DNA from: Candidatus Ornithomonoglobus merdipullorum
GTDB lineage: Bacteria > Bacillota > Clostridia > UBA1381
Length of the DNA stretch: 49,498 bases
Direction: 5' to 3'
NCBI GenBank assembly: GCA_018714695.1
Contig: DVNB01000099.1
Span: forward strand, 1-49,498
A program made the position numbers and the translations under genes. The notes below the pieces were generated by a model. It had not been told where the DNA came from and made no database searches. It saw nothing but the letters and a program-made list of their open reading frames with translations. The number at the start of each line of letters is the position of its first letter. Position 1 is the first letter of the stretch. This document shows positions 7,752 through 17,088 of this stretch, one piece after another.

Positions 7752-7964
7752 CTGACTTTTTGCTAAGTAAAACTGACTGAACGAAATAGAAAATATGGAT
7801 CTAAGGCTGTATAATAGACCTATAACGGGCAGGAACATCCGGCGCGGACGCGGTGGATCCCGCATATGTTTGATGGACTGAAAACATTGAATAAAAAAGA
7901 CTTTAAAATTTAAAAAAATTATGATACAATATATATAATATGTATTAGCAGAGGAGAGAGAGCT
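7752..7964 (+). promoter_or_regulatory. Upstream region of the dual-esterase gene
   Basis: No gene was found here. TATAAT elements occur at 7810-7815 and 7934-7939 and TACAAT at 7925-7930, all with poor -35 sequences. The second group is 25-40 bp before the start of the esterase gene, with GAGGAGAG as ribosome site. A second CTGACT pair (7752 and 7773) is also 21 bp apart. Confidence 0.4.
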
Positions 7965-10900
7965 ATGAAGAAAACATTATTTGCCGCGGCGCTCATGGCA
8001 TGCTGTCTGGGCGCGTCTGCGGCTCATGCGGAGGGCGTAACGGTGGAACGTTTTACGCATCAGAACGTGCCGGGCAGTCAGACATGCTATGACCAGCCTG
8101 AGGATGTTGCGGAGACGGAGGTCACTGCGGAACTCCCGGACGTTTATTTCGGCATGCGGCTGAATAATCCGGTCATAAGGGCGTATCTGAAGACGGATAC
8201 ACCGGTGACATCGGAGATCACTGCGGAGCAATACAGTAAATTCGGAAAGCTGCTTGCGTCGGAGACGAGGTCGGTGGAGATAGGAGCGGAGGAAACGGCG
8301 TTTGAGTTTGATCGTGTGAGGAACTCTGTTTCGGTAAAGCTTTATGCCGACGGTGAGTACATAGGCGGTATAAACGATGAGATCGAGTACGAGAACGGGC
8401 TGCATTTTACCTCGGCGCCCTCGGATCATCAGATATATCAGCGCGGCGCGGATGATACCGCTGTGGTAACGATAGCAGGTACAGTTGAAGCAGAGGCTGA
8501 TCCTGACGTGATCATCGGCGAGGACAGTATAAGCGTGAAGGGTGACGAAGCCGATAACGGGTCGGTGATCATTGCCGCCAGGTATGACGATAACGGAACG
8601 CTCATCGGCGTTGAGATGAAGGAGGCAGACGGTTCGGAGACAGAGTTCACCTCAGATACTCCTTACGGAAATGTAAAGGTGATGGTATGGGACGGACTTG
8701 AAAATATGGAGTCGAAAAAGCCTGCTGTATCATCATCTGTTACCGTAACGGCTGAGAACAAGGCGACCGGAGAGGTGACGAGAAAGCTTGCTTCGACGAT
8801 AGGAGGTTTTAATGCGGAGCTGACGCTCGGAACGGGACTTTATGATATCACCGTGGCCGGCAGCGGCGATCCCGTGACATTTACGGATGTAGGAGTCGGA
8901 GATATATGGGTAGCCGCAGGACAGTCTAATATGACAGATATGGGAGCGCCGGCAGATGGATTTGATCCGGAAACGGATGATCCGATAATCGATGGAATGC
9001 ATATAATCTATCCTGAGGACAATACGTGGCAGGATATGGCGCATCCCGCGGGCGAAGGACGGTTCTTTAAGACCGGTGTGCGCACCTCGCCTGTGACCTC
9101 ATTCGCAAGGGAGATCACGGAGGAGACCGGTGTGCCGATAGGTATAGTTCAGTCCTCGGTAGGCGGTACGAATATATATCAGTGGGCGCACGGTGTTGCT
9201 CCCGGCAATGATCTTGACGGCTATCTGATAGATGCAATGAAGTCGTGTTTCGACAACATGCCCTCGACCGATGTAAAGGGCATAATATGGTACCAGGGCT
9301 GCAATGATACTATGGACGAAACATACGCGTATTCATACGAGGAGCTTGAGGGCGAGATATTCGGTCAGCTGCGAGAATTCTTCGGTGAGGATACGCCGAT
9401 AATAACCACGCAGATAAATGATGCAAAGCAGGATGACAATTCATCGCTTGGCTACTATGACGCATGGAGCTATGTAAAGGATGTACAGCGTAAAAATCCG
9501 GAGCTTTTCGAGAATGTGTATGTTGTCGGCACAGGCGCATATGATCTTGGCGACACGATCCATAACAGCGCCGAGTCGAACCTCAAGGTCGGCGATTCGT
9601 GGGCGAGAGCTGCGCTCAACCGCGTTTACGGCATGGAGGACGTTGATTATCTGCATCCGACTGTAGATACGGTAAAGGTAAAGGATGCGCATATCGTAGA
9701 GGTGACGTTCAAGGATGTCGGAGATCAGGGACTATACGTAAGGGACGATATAAAGCGGCTCGGCATCACAAACGGCTTGTATAATATACAACTGGGTGAT
9801 CTTAAAGAGGAGTTCACGGTCCGCATGGGCGGTGCAGAGGATCTCACATCGAGCAATACCAACAAGGGAACGACTCTCACGATAACCGATGCGGTGCTTG
9901 AAGATGACGGCAAGACGGTGACGATCACGGTGGAAGAAGAGCTTGCGGGACGTGTTGCGGTAGACTGCTGCTACGGAAAGTATTTTGTGCCGTCGCTAAC
10001 AGATAAGGAAAACGGCTGGTCGGTGCTTTCGTTCTATAACGTAACGGCAGAGTGGGAAGGCGATGCGCCTGTTGTATCGGAGGCAGAGACATATAAGGCG
10101 ACAGACACGGCTCTGATCTCCGAGGGAGAGATAACCGCTGAAGGATTCTCTAATACATTAGCTGAGAATATACCTGCTGATACCGCGTCAGCGGAATATA
10201 TGTACCTTAATACGTATGACAATGGTGACGCATACCCGTATGTGAAGTTTGATCTTTCGGAACTTGACACAACAAGGGTAGAGTCGGCAAAACTCAGGAT
10301 ATATACGCACGAGATAAATAAGGATAGAAACGGTGATATAACGATCTATGCCTCGGGAACAAACTGGAGCGGTGAGAGCACATATTCTGATCTGGCTGCG
10401 ATATCGGCAGAAAATAAGCCGATAGTCACGTATGAAGGTGTTAATACGAGCGCAGTATTCCCGGCAGGACATTATTCCGATATAGATGTTACAGAGTACA
10501 TAAGATCGCTCAATGATCCCGGCGAGGCCGCATTCTCGGCATCGGCAACACAAGTTGCTGTCGCCCTGATGGCGGGCGTTAACTCCGACCACGCGCCGGA
10601 GATAGTGGTACAGCCCGGAAAGCTTGTGACGATCACATATACCGACGGCAGCGCTCCGGTATCGGGTACGAAGGTAACGATCTCCGGAACGGGTCAGACG
10701 GAGTATTCCGCGCATGATTTCGTTACGGACGAAAACGGAAAAATAAGCGCTATCCTCAAGGAGGGTACGTATAAGGCTGTAACGGAAACGGGGGACTATG
10801 CCGCATCGGAGAACAGATTCACTGTTGAGGCTGATACTGAGGAGACATATTCTCTTACGAAAAATGAGCGCGAAGCGGACAGTGTCGTTATAGAAGGCGG

Positions 10901-12389
10901 ACAGACGGAGGCAGCTGCCGGGACGTCAACTAGCGCGTTCACCGCGACGCTCTATGATACGGAAGGAATAGAGATCGAGAGCGGCATAACGTGGGATTGG
11001 TCATGCGATAACGGAGCTGCGGTCGAAAACGGTGTGGTTACGATCCCAGACACGTTAGAGGCGGGAGACACTGTAACTCTTACCGTGCAGGCTGTATATA
11101 ACGGCAAAGAGGTGACGGAGACTGCGTCTATAGCCGTTATAGATATAACCGGCTATGCGTTCAGCGGTCCGTATACGGAGATAAAGTCGTTCACGACGAG
11201 CAATGTTACAGATATTGCTGTTGAAAGTTCGGGATTGATCCTTTCAACGTCGGGCAGCAATTACAGTGGGGCATCTATAAGAAACAGCGATAGCCCCGAC
11301 TCGGGATACTGGCCGTACACGACTGATTTTCAGGCGGATAACGACGCGTATTATCTCTTCCTTGGAGCCGGCGGAAATAATAACACTACTGTTATCACGC
11401 TGAAGCTTGCGCAGCCGATAAGCGCAGGGAAAGAGATAGCAATAAGACTGGCGAAGCCAAAGGCCACGCAGAAGGCAGGCACCGACAGAACTTCGGGAAA
11501 CAGCGCGTTGATAGTCAAGATAGGATCCGAAACTCTCGATCTTCAGAACGATTTTGAGTTTGACGAATGGCAAACTGTCAATGTAACGAGCACTACAGAT
11601 GTGAGTGAGATAACGTTCGAGCTCGGAGCGTGGAGTGCGGCTGCGGTAGAGTATATAACGATAGACGGAGCGGAGCCGCCGGTGGTTACTCCCGATCCCG
11701 GTGAGGAAGTGGAGAAGATAAAGATCATGCCGCTGGGTGATTCGATAACCGATGGATATACCACAGCGGGCGGCTATAGAAACACTTTGTGCAATCTTTT
11801 AGCGACGAATGAGTTGAGCAAATATGTCGACTTTGTCGGTTCGCGGAGCGGCGGTTCAGGTTTTGATACAGATCATGAGGGCCATCCCGGCTGGGCTATA
11901 GATACTATCCCTGCATCGGGGGATGTTGAGGGGAAGGGCAGACAGGGTCTGCTGCCGAATATCGATACATGGATGGACACCTATACACCGGAGATAGTGA
12001 TGCTCCAGATCGGCACAAATGACATTCTGAGCCAGTACGAGCTTGACGCAGCTCCGGACAGACTTGAACAGCTTGTTGACAGGGTGCTTGAAAAGCTGCC
12101 GGAGGGCGGCAAGCTGTATCTTGCAACGATACCGTATATTGATGCGGGATCAAGCTTGAACAATACGGGAAAGACACAGGAAGAGCTTGATGCGCAGATC
12201 AACAGCTACAACACTGCTGTAAAGGCTATTGCGGAAACAAATGAGCTGACACTTGTTGACGTAAACAGCTGTCTTGAGCTTACAGACCTCCGCGACGGAG
12301 TGCATCCGAGCCCGGACGGCTATGCTAAGATGGGCGAGCTTTGGTATAGTACCTTGGAGGATGAGCTTGAATCAAGAATAGCGGAATAA
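7965..12389 (+). CDS. Secreted two-domain carbohydrate esterase (SASA-like plus SGNH/CE3-like)
   Basis: The product is 1474 aa with a signal peptide of about 22 residues. An N-terminal beta region includes a WDGLENM module near 245. The first catalytic domain resembles sialate O-acetylesterase/CE6: GQSNM places Ser at 321, QSSVGGT and WYQGCND follow, and D530/H533 in DTIH complete the site. A DNRLRE/CBM96-like domain (about 710-865) with KFDLSEL and SAKLRIY comes next, then Ig-like domains. The C-terminal SGNH domain resembles CE3 acetylxylan esterases: Ser1260 in PLGDSITDGY, HPGW, IGTND and D1444/H1447 in DGVHPSPDGY. It probably removes acetyl groups from plant polysaccharides outside the cell. 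No dockerin or cell-wall anchor was seen. Confidence 0.85.
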   Translation: MKKTLFAAALMACCLGASAAHAEGVTVERFTHQNVPGSQTCYDQPEDVAETEVTAELPDVYFGMRLNNPVIRAYLKTDTPVTSEITAEQYSKFGKLLASETRSVEIGAEETAFEFDRVRNSVSVKLYADGEYIGGINDEIEYENGLHFTSAPSDHQIYQRGADDTAVVTIAGTVEAEADPDVIIGEDSISVKGDEADNGSVIIAARYDDNGTLIGVEMKEADGSETEFTSDTPYGNVKVMVWDGLENMESKKPAVSSSVTVTAENKATGEVTRKLASTIGGFNAELTLGTGLYDITVAGSGDPVTFTDVGVGDIWVAAGQSNMTDMGAPADGFDPETDDPIIDGMHIIYPEDNTWQDMAHPAGEGRFFKTGVRTSPVTSFAREITEETGVPIGIVQSSVGGTNIYQWAHGVAPGNDLDGYLIDAMKSCFDNMPSTDVKGIIWYQGCNDTMDETYAYSYEELEGEIFGQLREFFGEDTPIITTQINDAKQDDNSSLGYYDAWSYVKDVQRKNPELFENVYVVGTGAYDLGDTIHNSAESNLKVGDSWARAALNRVYGMEDVDYLHPTVDTVKVKDAHIVEVTFKDVGDQGLYVRDDIKRLGITNGLYNIQLGDLKEEFTVRMGGAEDLTSSNTNKGTTLTITDAVLEDDGKTVTITVEEELAGRVAVDCCYGKYFVPSLTDKENGWSVLSFYNVTAEWEGDAPVVSEAETYKATDTALISEGEITAEGFSNTLAENIPADTASAEYMYLNTYDNGDAYPYVKFDLSELDTTRVESAKLRIYTHEINKDRNGDITIYASGTNWSGESTYSDLAAISAENKPIVTYEGVNTSAVFPAGHYSDIDVTEYIRSLNDPGEAAFSASATQVAVALMAGVNSDHAPEIVVQPGKLVTITYTDGSAPVSGTKVTISGTGQTEYSAHDFVTDENGKISAILKEGTYKAVTETGDYAASENRFTVEADTEETYSLTKNEREADSVVIEGGQTEAAAGTSTSAFTATLYDTEGIEIESGITWDWSCDNGAAVENGVVTIPDTLEAGDTVTLTVQAVYNGKEVTETASIAVIDITGYAFSGPYTEIKSFTTSNVTDIAVESSGLILSTSGSNYSGASIRNSDSPDSGYWPYTTDFQADNDAYYLFLGAGGNNNTTVITLKLAQPISAGKEIAIRLAKPKATQKAGTDRTSGNSALIVKIGSETLDLQNDFEFDEWQTVNVTSTTDVSEITFELGAWSAAAVEYITIDGAEPPVVTPDPGEEVEKIKIMPLGDSITDGYTTAGGYRNTLCNLLATNELSKYVDFVGSRSGGSGFDTDHEGHPGWAIDTIPASGDVEGKGRQGLLPNIDTWMDTYTPEIVMLQIGTNDILSQYELDAAPDRLEQLVDRVLEKLPEGGKLYLATIPYIDAGSSLNNTGKTQEELDAQINSYNTAVKAIAETNELTLVDVNSCLELTDLRDGVHPSPDGYAKMGELWYSTLEDELESRIAE

Positions 12390-12433
12390 AAAATCGGCGG
12401 GCAAAGCCATGGGGCTTGCCTGCCGATTTTTTT
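12388..12433. terminator. Bidirectional terminator
   Basis: A long stem (AAAAAATCGGC paired with GCCGATTTTTT, with an inner GGCAAGCC-type stem) has A and T runs on both sides. It serves the esterase gene and the convergent proB. Confidence 0.85.
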
Positions 12434-12442
12434 ATACATATG

Positions 12443-13231
12443 TCAGACTTGATATGCCTTAAAAAGAGTACCGATCTTTTTTCCTTCCATTACATCGTAG
12501 AGAGAATCGATATTTTCACCGTTTAGGATGAGCATGCTGATACCCGCGTCGTTTGCGATCTTCGCCGCCTCGATCTTTGTCACCATGCCGCCGGTGCCGT
12601 AATTCGTTCCTGCGCCGCCTGCGCTCTCCTCAACGCTCTTTATATCCTCAACGCGTGAAATGAGCTTAGCGTCCGGGTTGCTGCGCGGATCAGCATCGTA
12701 GAGACCGTCAATATCGGTAAAAAGTATAAGTATGTCGGCATCTATTAGTGTCGCCACTATTGCCGAGAGCTTGTCGTTGTCTCCGAACTCGATCTCTTCT
12801 ACAGCCACGGTGTCGTTTTCATTCACTATCGGGATGATCCCCATCTCCAGAAGTGTGTTGAATGTGTTTTTCATATGCTCCCTGCGGTCCTCGCTGTCAA
12901 CGTCCGAGCGGGTAAGAAGTATCTGCGCCACGGTGTTGTGGTAGTCCGAGAACATATTGTCATACAGCGCCATGAGCTCGCACTGACCTATCGCTGCGAG
13001 CGACTGCTTCACCTTTGTATCGGCAGGACGCTCGATCATACCGAGCTTGCTCATCGCAACGCCTATCGCGCCCGAGGATACGAGTATCACTTCATAGCCG
13101 CGGTTGCGCATATCCGAAAGAACCCTTGCAATAGCGTGCATGTGTCTGAGGTTTATCTTGCCCGTAACGCTGTTTATAAGCGTCGATGTTCCCACCTTTA
13201 CAACGATACGGTTATTTTTGTTCTTTTCCAT
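12443..13231 (-). CDS. proB: Glutamate 5-kinase
   Basis: ProB phosphorylates glutamate to glutamyl 5-phosphate with ATP, the first step of proline synthesis. The 262-aa protein starts VVKVGTSTLI, continues with VSSGAIGVAM, has the substrate region IVNENDTVAVEE and ends the fold with FTDIDGLYDADPR and GTGGMVTKIEAA. It is an amino acid kinase fold without the C-terminal PUA domain, so it is the short form of about 260 aa. An AAAGGAT site precedes the ATG. No proA or proC lies nearby, so the pathway partners must be elsewhere. It has its own promoter. Confidence 0.95.
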   Translation of the reverse strand: MEKNKNNRIVVKVGTSTLINSVTGKINLRHMHAIARVLSDMRNRGYEVILVSSGAIGVAMSKLGMIERPADTKVKQSLAAIGQCELMALYDNMFSDYHNTVAQILLTRSDVDSEDRREHMKNTFNTLLEMGIIPIVNENDTVAVEEIEFGDNDKLSAIVATLIDADILILFTDIDGLYDADPRSNPDAKLISRVEDIKSVEESAGGAGTNYGTGGMVTKIEAAKIANDAGISMLILNGENIDSLYDVMEGKKIGTLFKAYQV

Positions 13232-13283
13232 TTGTATATCCTTTCCGGAATGACCATAAAGGTCAATTGATAGTTACCATGAT

Positions 13284-13312
13284 ATTATAACTCCAAAATT
13301 TGCGTTTGTAAA
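13284..13312 (-). promoter_or_regulatory. proB promoter
   Basis: On the minus strand TTTACA (13307-13312), 17 bp and TATAAT (13284-13289). A short inverted repeat TGACC/GGTCA (13251-13265) lies in the leader. Confidence 0.75.
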
Positions 13313-13334
13313 GGGGTATTTGTAATTTTCGCTT

Positions 13335-14114
13335 CTAATTTTTCACTGTGATCGTAAATTCCTTGCCCCAGTCGTGATTCGTTTCGGTAAATTCCGCGTC
13401 TATGCCGCTTTCACGGACGAGATTTACGGCGTTGCTCAGTGTGTTTCTCAAAAGCTTTACATCCTTCATCCTGCTCATGTGAAGGCTGGGTGTATGACCC
13501 GTTTTTAAAAGCTCCGATACGAATTTTACGGTATCGTATTCGTTCAGACCGTTCTCGCATATCTCCCTTGCGGCATCTATCTGCGTTTTCCTGTCACGTA
13601 TGTGCAGAAGCGTGCGCGCCTGACGTTCGGTAAGCTTAAAATTTCTTATGTATTTCCGCACGAGAGGATCAAGCTTCATAAGATCCATTCTCTCCTTTAC
13701 GCCGTATGCCGTGTCACCTATGCGCCTTGAAAGATCGTGACTGGTCAGGCCGTTTTTTCGTATAAGATTTTTATAGCTTTCGGCTATCTCAAGAAATGAA
13801 AGATCTTCACGCTGCAGATTTTCAAGCAGTGAAAGGATCGCGCAGTCGGAGCCGTCGGTATCTATAACTATACATGGTATATCGGTGAGACCGGCCGAAA
13901 ATGCAGCTCTGTATCGGCGCTCGCCGCTTATGAGCTCATATTCCTCGTCGTCGATCTCACGCACCGTGATGGGAGAGATAACACCGTAGCGCTCTATGGA
14001 GCGAGTGAGTGAATCCATCGCTTCGGGATCAAAATATTTCCGCGGCTGATCATGGTTCGGACGTATGCGGCTCAGCGGTATGTACTTTATTCTGTTGTTT
14101 ATGCTGTCTGACAT
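13335..14114 (-). CDS. ParB/Noc-family chromosome protein
   Basis: The product is 259 aa. The ATG at 14114 was chosen because an in-frame GTG nine bases earlier sits in the AGGTGA ribosome site. The N-terminal ParB domain shows SRIRPNHDQPRK, the box II motif ISGERRYRAA and ENLQRED, the region that binds CTP in this family. A helix-turn-helix follows (LTSHDLSRRIGD, about 125-145). ParB-type proteins load on palindromes; Noc keeps division away from the nucleoid and its gene typically neighbours rsmG, as here. Whether this is Noc or another ParB paralogue cannot be settled without its binding site. Two palindromes in its leader are candidates. Confidence 0.85.
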   Translation of the reverse strand: MSDSINNRIKYIPLSRIRPNHDQPRKYFDPEAMDSLTRSIERYGVISPITVREIDDEEYELISGERRYRAAFSAGLTDIPCIVIDTDGSDCAILSLLENLQREDLSFLEIAESYKNLIRKNGLTSHDLSRRIGDTAYGVKERMDLMKLDPLVRKYIRNFKLTERQARTLLHIRDRKTQIDAAREICENGLNEYDTVKFVSELLKTGHTPSLHMSRMKDVKLLRNTLSNAVNLVRESGIDAEFTETNHDWGKEFTITVKN

Positions 14115-14151
14115 TCTTATCACCTGTTATCTGTTATTTTCCAAACGGGAA

Positions 14152-14184
14152 AGCGGCGAACGGCTGTTGCAACCGTTCGCCGCT
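14152..14184 (-). terminator. Strong hairpin in the ParB/Noc gene leader
   Basis: A perfect 12-bp stem (14152-14163 with 14173-14184) and a 9-nt loop lie between rsmG and the ParB/Noc start. The T run after it on the minus strand is weak, so it may be an attenuator or leader fold rather than a full terminator. Confidence 0.5.
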
Positions 14185-14224
14185 CTGCCCTCGGTGGTGG
14201 AAGGTGTAAGACAAACTTGGGGGT

Positions 14225-14267
14225 AACAGGATATCCTGTTTGTATTTTCATACCTGTCTTACAGGTA
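14225..14267. promoter_or_regulatory. Two palindromes in the ParB/Noc gene leader
   Basis: AACAGGATATCCTGTT (14225-14240) is a perfect 16-bp palindrome. TACCTGT-CTT-ACAGGTA (14251-14267) is a second inverted repeat. Both lie just downstream of the -10 of the ParB/Noc promoter. Neither matches the known parS or Noc box, but 16 bp is the right size for a ParB-type site. Confidence 0.5.
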
Positions 14268-14269
14268 CT

Positions 14270-14297
14270 ATTATAGCACAATTATCCGCCGTGTAAA
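14270..14297 (-). promoter_or_regulatory. Promoter of the ParB/Noc gene
   Basis: On the minus strand TTTACA (14292-14297), 16 bp and TATAAT (14270-14275), starting 33 bp beyond the rsmG stop. Confidence 0.75.
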
Positions 14298-14330
14298 GTA
14301 AAACGGACCGACCGAAAAAGACGCGCTTCG

Positions 14331-15068
14331 TCAATTGCGCGCCTTGTAAGCTTTTTCGATAGGTACTGCCGTCGATTTCCCGCCCTTTCTGGGGAAAATC
14401 CTCGGAGTTTTGCGTATCTTTTTTACGATTATTATCTTGTGATCAAGATCTGTGAAGGGGATCGAAACGCTTTTTACTTCTTCTACCTTGCCGCCGAGTA
14501 TCTCTATTGCACGCTTTGCGTCGGAGAGCTCGTCATCGGCGAGCGGACCTTTGAGCGCAAGAAAATATCCTCCGGGCTTTAAAAGAGGCAGACACCATTC
14601 CGAGAGCGTGCGCATGTTTGCAACAGCTCTTGAAACAACGGTGTCGTACTTTTCACGTCTCAGAGGGTCAAGTCCTGCGTCCTCTGCGCGGGAATGTACA
14701 AACTCTATGCCGTCGGTTATGCCCATGGCTTCGGCGGCGTCTTTCAGAAATTCCACGCGTTTGTTGAGCGAATCGAGAAGTGCAAGGCTTATCTCAGGCA
14801 CAGCGCATTTCAAAACAAGCCCCGGGAATCCAGCGCCCGTTCCCACATCGATCACATGTCCTTTGACGTGCCCTGTAGTGATGGCTGTGAGACTGTCAAG
14901 AAAGTGCTTTGTCACAACTTCCTCCGGCTCTGTTATCCGCGTTAGATTAACGTGTTTGTTGCGCTCTGTTAATATTTCATAGTAGCGTGTGAGCGCGTCA
15001 GCCTGAGCTTCGGCGAGCGCAAGCCCGAGCTGCGCCGTGCCCGTGAGTATCATTTCTTTCATATCCAT
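14331..15068 (-). CDS. rsmG: 16S rRNA (guanine527-N7)-methyltransferase
   Basis: RsmG methylates N7 of G527 in 16S rRNA with S-adenosylmethionine. The 245-aa protein has ERNKHVNLTRI near the N-terminus, the SAM loop VIDVGTGAGFPGL, SRAVANM and LLKPGG. The start at 15068 was chosen for its GAGGTG site. An ATG at 15083 overlapping the tatD stop as ATGA is the alternative. A basic tail rich in Lys and Arg (from about residue 220) extends beyond the usual domain. It is the last gene of the 16926-14331 operon. Confidence 0.93.
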   Translation of the reverse strand: MDMKEMILTGTAQLGLALAEAQADALTRYYEILTERNKHVNLTRITEPEEVVTKHFLDSLTAITTGHVKGHVIDVGTGAGFPGLVLKCAVPEISLALLDSLNKRVEFLKDAAEAMGITDGIEFVHSRAEDAGLDPLRREKYDTVVSRAVANMRTLSEWCLPLLKPGGYFLALKGPLADDELSDAKRAIEILGGKVEEVKSVSIPFTDLDHKIIIVKKIRKTPRIFPRKGGKSTAVPIEKAYKARN

Positions 15069-15079
15069 TTTGCCGCACC

Positions 15080-15847
15080 TCATATGCCGAAAAGGCGTTT
15101 TCCGTTTTCGTATGTGATCCGTTCAAGCTCGTCCGCCGCAATGCCGCGTATCTCCGAAAGCTGCGAAATGACGCGGGGCAGGTACAGAGACGAGTTGCGC
15201 TTGCCTCGATACGGTACGGGCGCAAGATACGGTGAGTCCGTCTCTATGAGAAGCCGCTCTATAGGCACAGCTGCCGCAGCTTCTCGCGGCTTTACGGCGT
15301 TCTTGAATGTAAGAGATCCGCCGAATGCTATATACATACCGAGCTTATCCGTTATTTCCTTTACCATCTCGGCGCTTCCGGAATAGCAGTGGAAGACCCC
15401 TCCGCATTCCCATACCTTATGCTCTTTGAGAATTCGCAGTGTATCGCCGTGTGCCTCACGGTCATGGATTATGACGGGAAGCCCGAGCTCGCGCGCAAGA
15501 TCGACCTGCTCGCCCAAAATGCGCTGCTGTTCTTCTTTGGTGTCGGTAGTCCAGTAGTAGTCCAGACCTATTTCGCCTATCGCTTTTATCTTCGGATGCT
15601 TTGAATATTCTCTTAATGCGTCAAGATATCCATCCTCAGCCGTTTCAGCGTCCTCGGGATGGATACCTACAGCGCCGTATATGAACGGATATTTATCACA
15701 AAGTGCCAGAATGTCCGGTATCTCGCCGAGATTTGAGCAGGCGTTCATTATGAGACCGATCCCGTTTTCAGGCATCGAAGCAAGAAGCGTGTCGCGGTCA
15801 TCTTCGAATTTTTCGTCGTTATAATGCGCGTGTGTGTCAAAAATCAT
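15080..15847 (-). CDS. tatD: TatD-family metal-dependent hydrolase/DNase
   Basis: The product is 255 aa. The metal ligands of the amidohydrolase fold are visible: FDTHAHYND (8-residue start), the Glu of GEIGLDYYW, the His of IIHDREAH, the His of FHCYSG and the Asp of IETDSPYLAP. TatD-type enzymes act as 3'-5' exonucleases on DNA or as D-amino-acyl-tRNA deacylase-like hydrolases; the exact substrate is not fixed. It overlaps the cyclo-ligase gene by 11 nt and is followed by rsmG. Confidence 0.92.
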   Translation of the reverse strand: MIFDTHAHYNDEKFEDDRDTLLASMPENGIGLIMNACSNLGEIPDILALCDKYPFIYGAVGIHPEDAETAEDGYLDALREYSKHPKIKAIGEIGLDYYWTTDTKEEQQRILGEQVDLARELGLPVIIHDREAHGDTLRILKEHKVWECGGVFHCYSGSAEMVKEITDKLGMYIAFGGSLTFKNAVKPREAAAAVPIERLLIETDSPYLAPVPYRGKRNSSLYLPRVISQLSEIRGIAADELERITYENGKRLFGI

Positions 15848-16391
15848 TTAATATCCTCTTTTCGGTTATTATAATATCCATACGTGAGTCGTGAGGGAGT
15901 GACGGGATCTTTGGAAGAAGCTGAAAATCGTGACATATACCGACTTTTGTGCCGCGAAAATCCACAAGAAGCCTGTCGTAATACCCTTCGCCGAACCCTA
16001 TTCTCGCGCCTCGGCTGTCAAAGGCTATGCCGGGAACAAGTATCATATCGATGTCTGATAGTTCTGCCGGAACGATCACTTTAGGCTCTCTGATACCGTA
16101 AGCACCGCGTAACATGTCGTGTTCGGATGAGATATACGAGGGCGTTACGGTATGCGTGTCCGTATCGCTCACCGGTATCACCGCATGCTTCTCGGAAAGC
16201 ACGCGCCGGAGGATAACGTCGGTAGACGGCTCCTTGAATGAGGACATATATACCATAACGGTATGTGCGCTCTTGAATTCCGGCGTTGAGAACAGCAGTT
16301 CGGTTATCCGTCTGCTGTTCTCGTCTATCGTTTCCTTTGTGAGCCCGCGGCGTTTTGCCTTCATGGCTTCTCTTATCTCCGCCTTAGTCAT
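15837..16391 (-). CDS. 5-formyltetrahydrofolate cyclo-ligase
   Basis: The enzyme converts 5-formyl-THF plus ATP to 5,10-methenyl-THF, recycling a stored folate. The 184-aa protein starts MTKAEIREAMKAKRR, the canonical N-terminus. The ATP site VPGIAFDSRGARIGFGEGYYDR region is clear near residues 118-138. The ATG overlaps the stop of the preceding DJ-1 gene by 8 nt and has no ribosome site of its own, so translation is probably coupled. It overlaps tatD by 11 nt. Confidence 0.93.
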   Translation of the reverse strand: MTKAEIREAMKAKRRGLTKETIDENSRRITELLFSTPEFKSAHTVMVYMSSFKEPSTDVILRRVLSEKHAVIPVSDTDTHTVTPSYISSEHDMLRGAYGIREPKVIVPAELSDIDMILVPGIAFDSRGARIGFGEGYYDRLLVDFRGTKVGICHDFQLLPKIPSLPHDSRMDIIITEKRILNDF

Positions 16392-16926
16392 TGTACTGCA
16401 TATCGGACTTGAGCGCCTCGGCAGCAGCAGCGCCTTTGAGCTCGGCAACGATCGCGAATCCGAAATCTGCCGCCGCGCCGGGGCCTCTGCCGGTTATTAT
16501 CTTACCGTCGACAACACATTTTTCGCCCGTGAGGTCTGCGCCGTAGCAGTATTTTTCAAATCCGGGGAAGCATGTGGCGCGCTTCCCGGAAAGCAGCTGC
16601 TTTTTTCCAAGTATCGACGGCGCCGCGCAGATGGCGGCGATGTATTTTCCGCGTATAAGAGCCTCGTTTATGAGCGCGTGAACTCCGTTTGAAGCGTCAA
16701 GATGAAGATGCCCCATGCCTCCCGGCAGGACTATCATATCAAATATCGCTGGATCGGCATCCGAGAGCATCATATCCGCCTCCACTGTTATCCCATGCGC
16801 GCCGCGGACAGAGAGCCCGTTCATGACGGAGACTGTTTTTACCTCTATGCCCGCGCGGCGCATGATGTCCACCGGCTCGATAGCCTCGTTTTCCTCAAAA
16901 TCGTCCGCAAGAAATACGTATACCAT
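16384..16926 (-). CDS. DJ-1/PfpI family protein
   Basis: The product is 180 aa, starting at the ATG placed 9 nt from AAAGGA. The nucleophile elbow AAICAAPSILG carries C100, and an acidic ADDFEENEA stretch supplies the supporting Glu, as in DJ-1/YajL/ThiJ proteins. Members are reported as deglycases, glyoxalases or chaperones and this cannot be resolved here. It starts the operon with the folate enzyme, tatD and rsmG, behind a clear promoter. Confidence 0.9.
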   Translation of the reverse strand: MVYVFLADDFEENEAIEPVDIMRRAGIEVKTVSVMNGLSVRGAHGITVEADMMLSDADPAIFDMIVLPGGMGHLHLDASNGVHALINEALIRGKYIAAICAAPSILGKKQLLSGKRATCFPGFEKYCYGADLTGEKCVVDGKIITGRGPGAAADFGFAIVAELKGAAAAEALKSDMQYND

Positions 16927-16960
16927 GATTATCATTCCTTTCAAGTGTTATGTTTACTCT

Positions 16961-16989
16961 ATTTTATCATATTTGTCCGCGTTTGGCAA
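16961..16989 (-). promoter_or_regulatory. Promoter of the DJ-1 to rsmG operon
   Basis: On the minus strand TTGCCA (16984-16989), 17 bp and TAAAAT (16961-16966), 35 bp before the ATG. Confidence 0.7.
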
Positions 16990-17042
16990 TAGCGGATTCG
17001 TAAAGATCAGCGGGCTTCTTGTGCGAAAATCGCAAAAATCGG

Positions 17043-17071
17043 TTGACAAAAGGGGACGGCTGTAGTATCAT
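17043..17071 (+). promoter_or_regulatory. Promoter of pncC
   Basis: TTGACA (17043-17048), 17 bp and TATCAT (17066-17071). Confidence 0.75.
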
Positions 17072-17088
17072 TTTAATAGGTGATGCAT

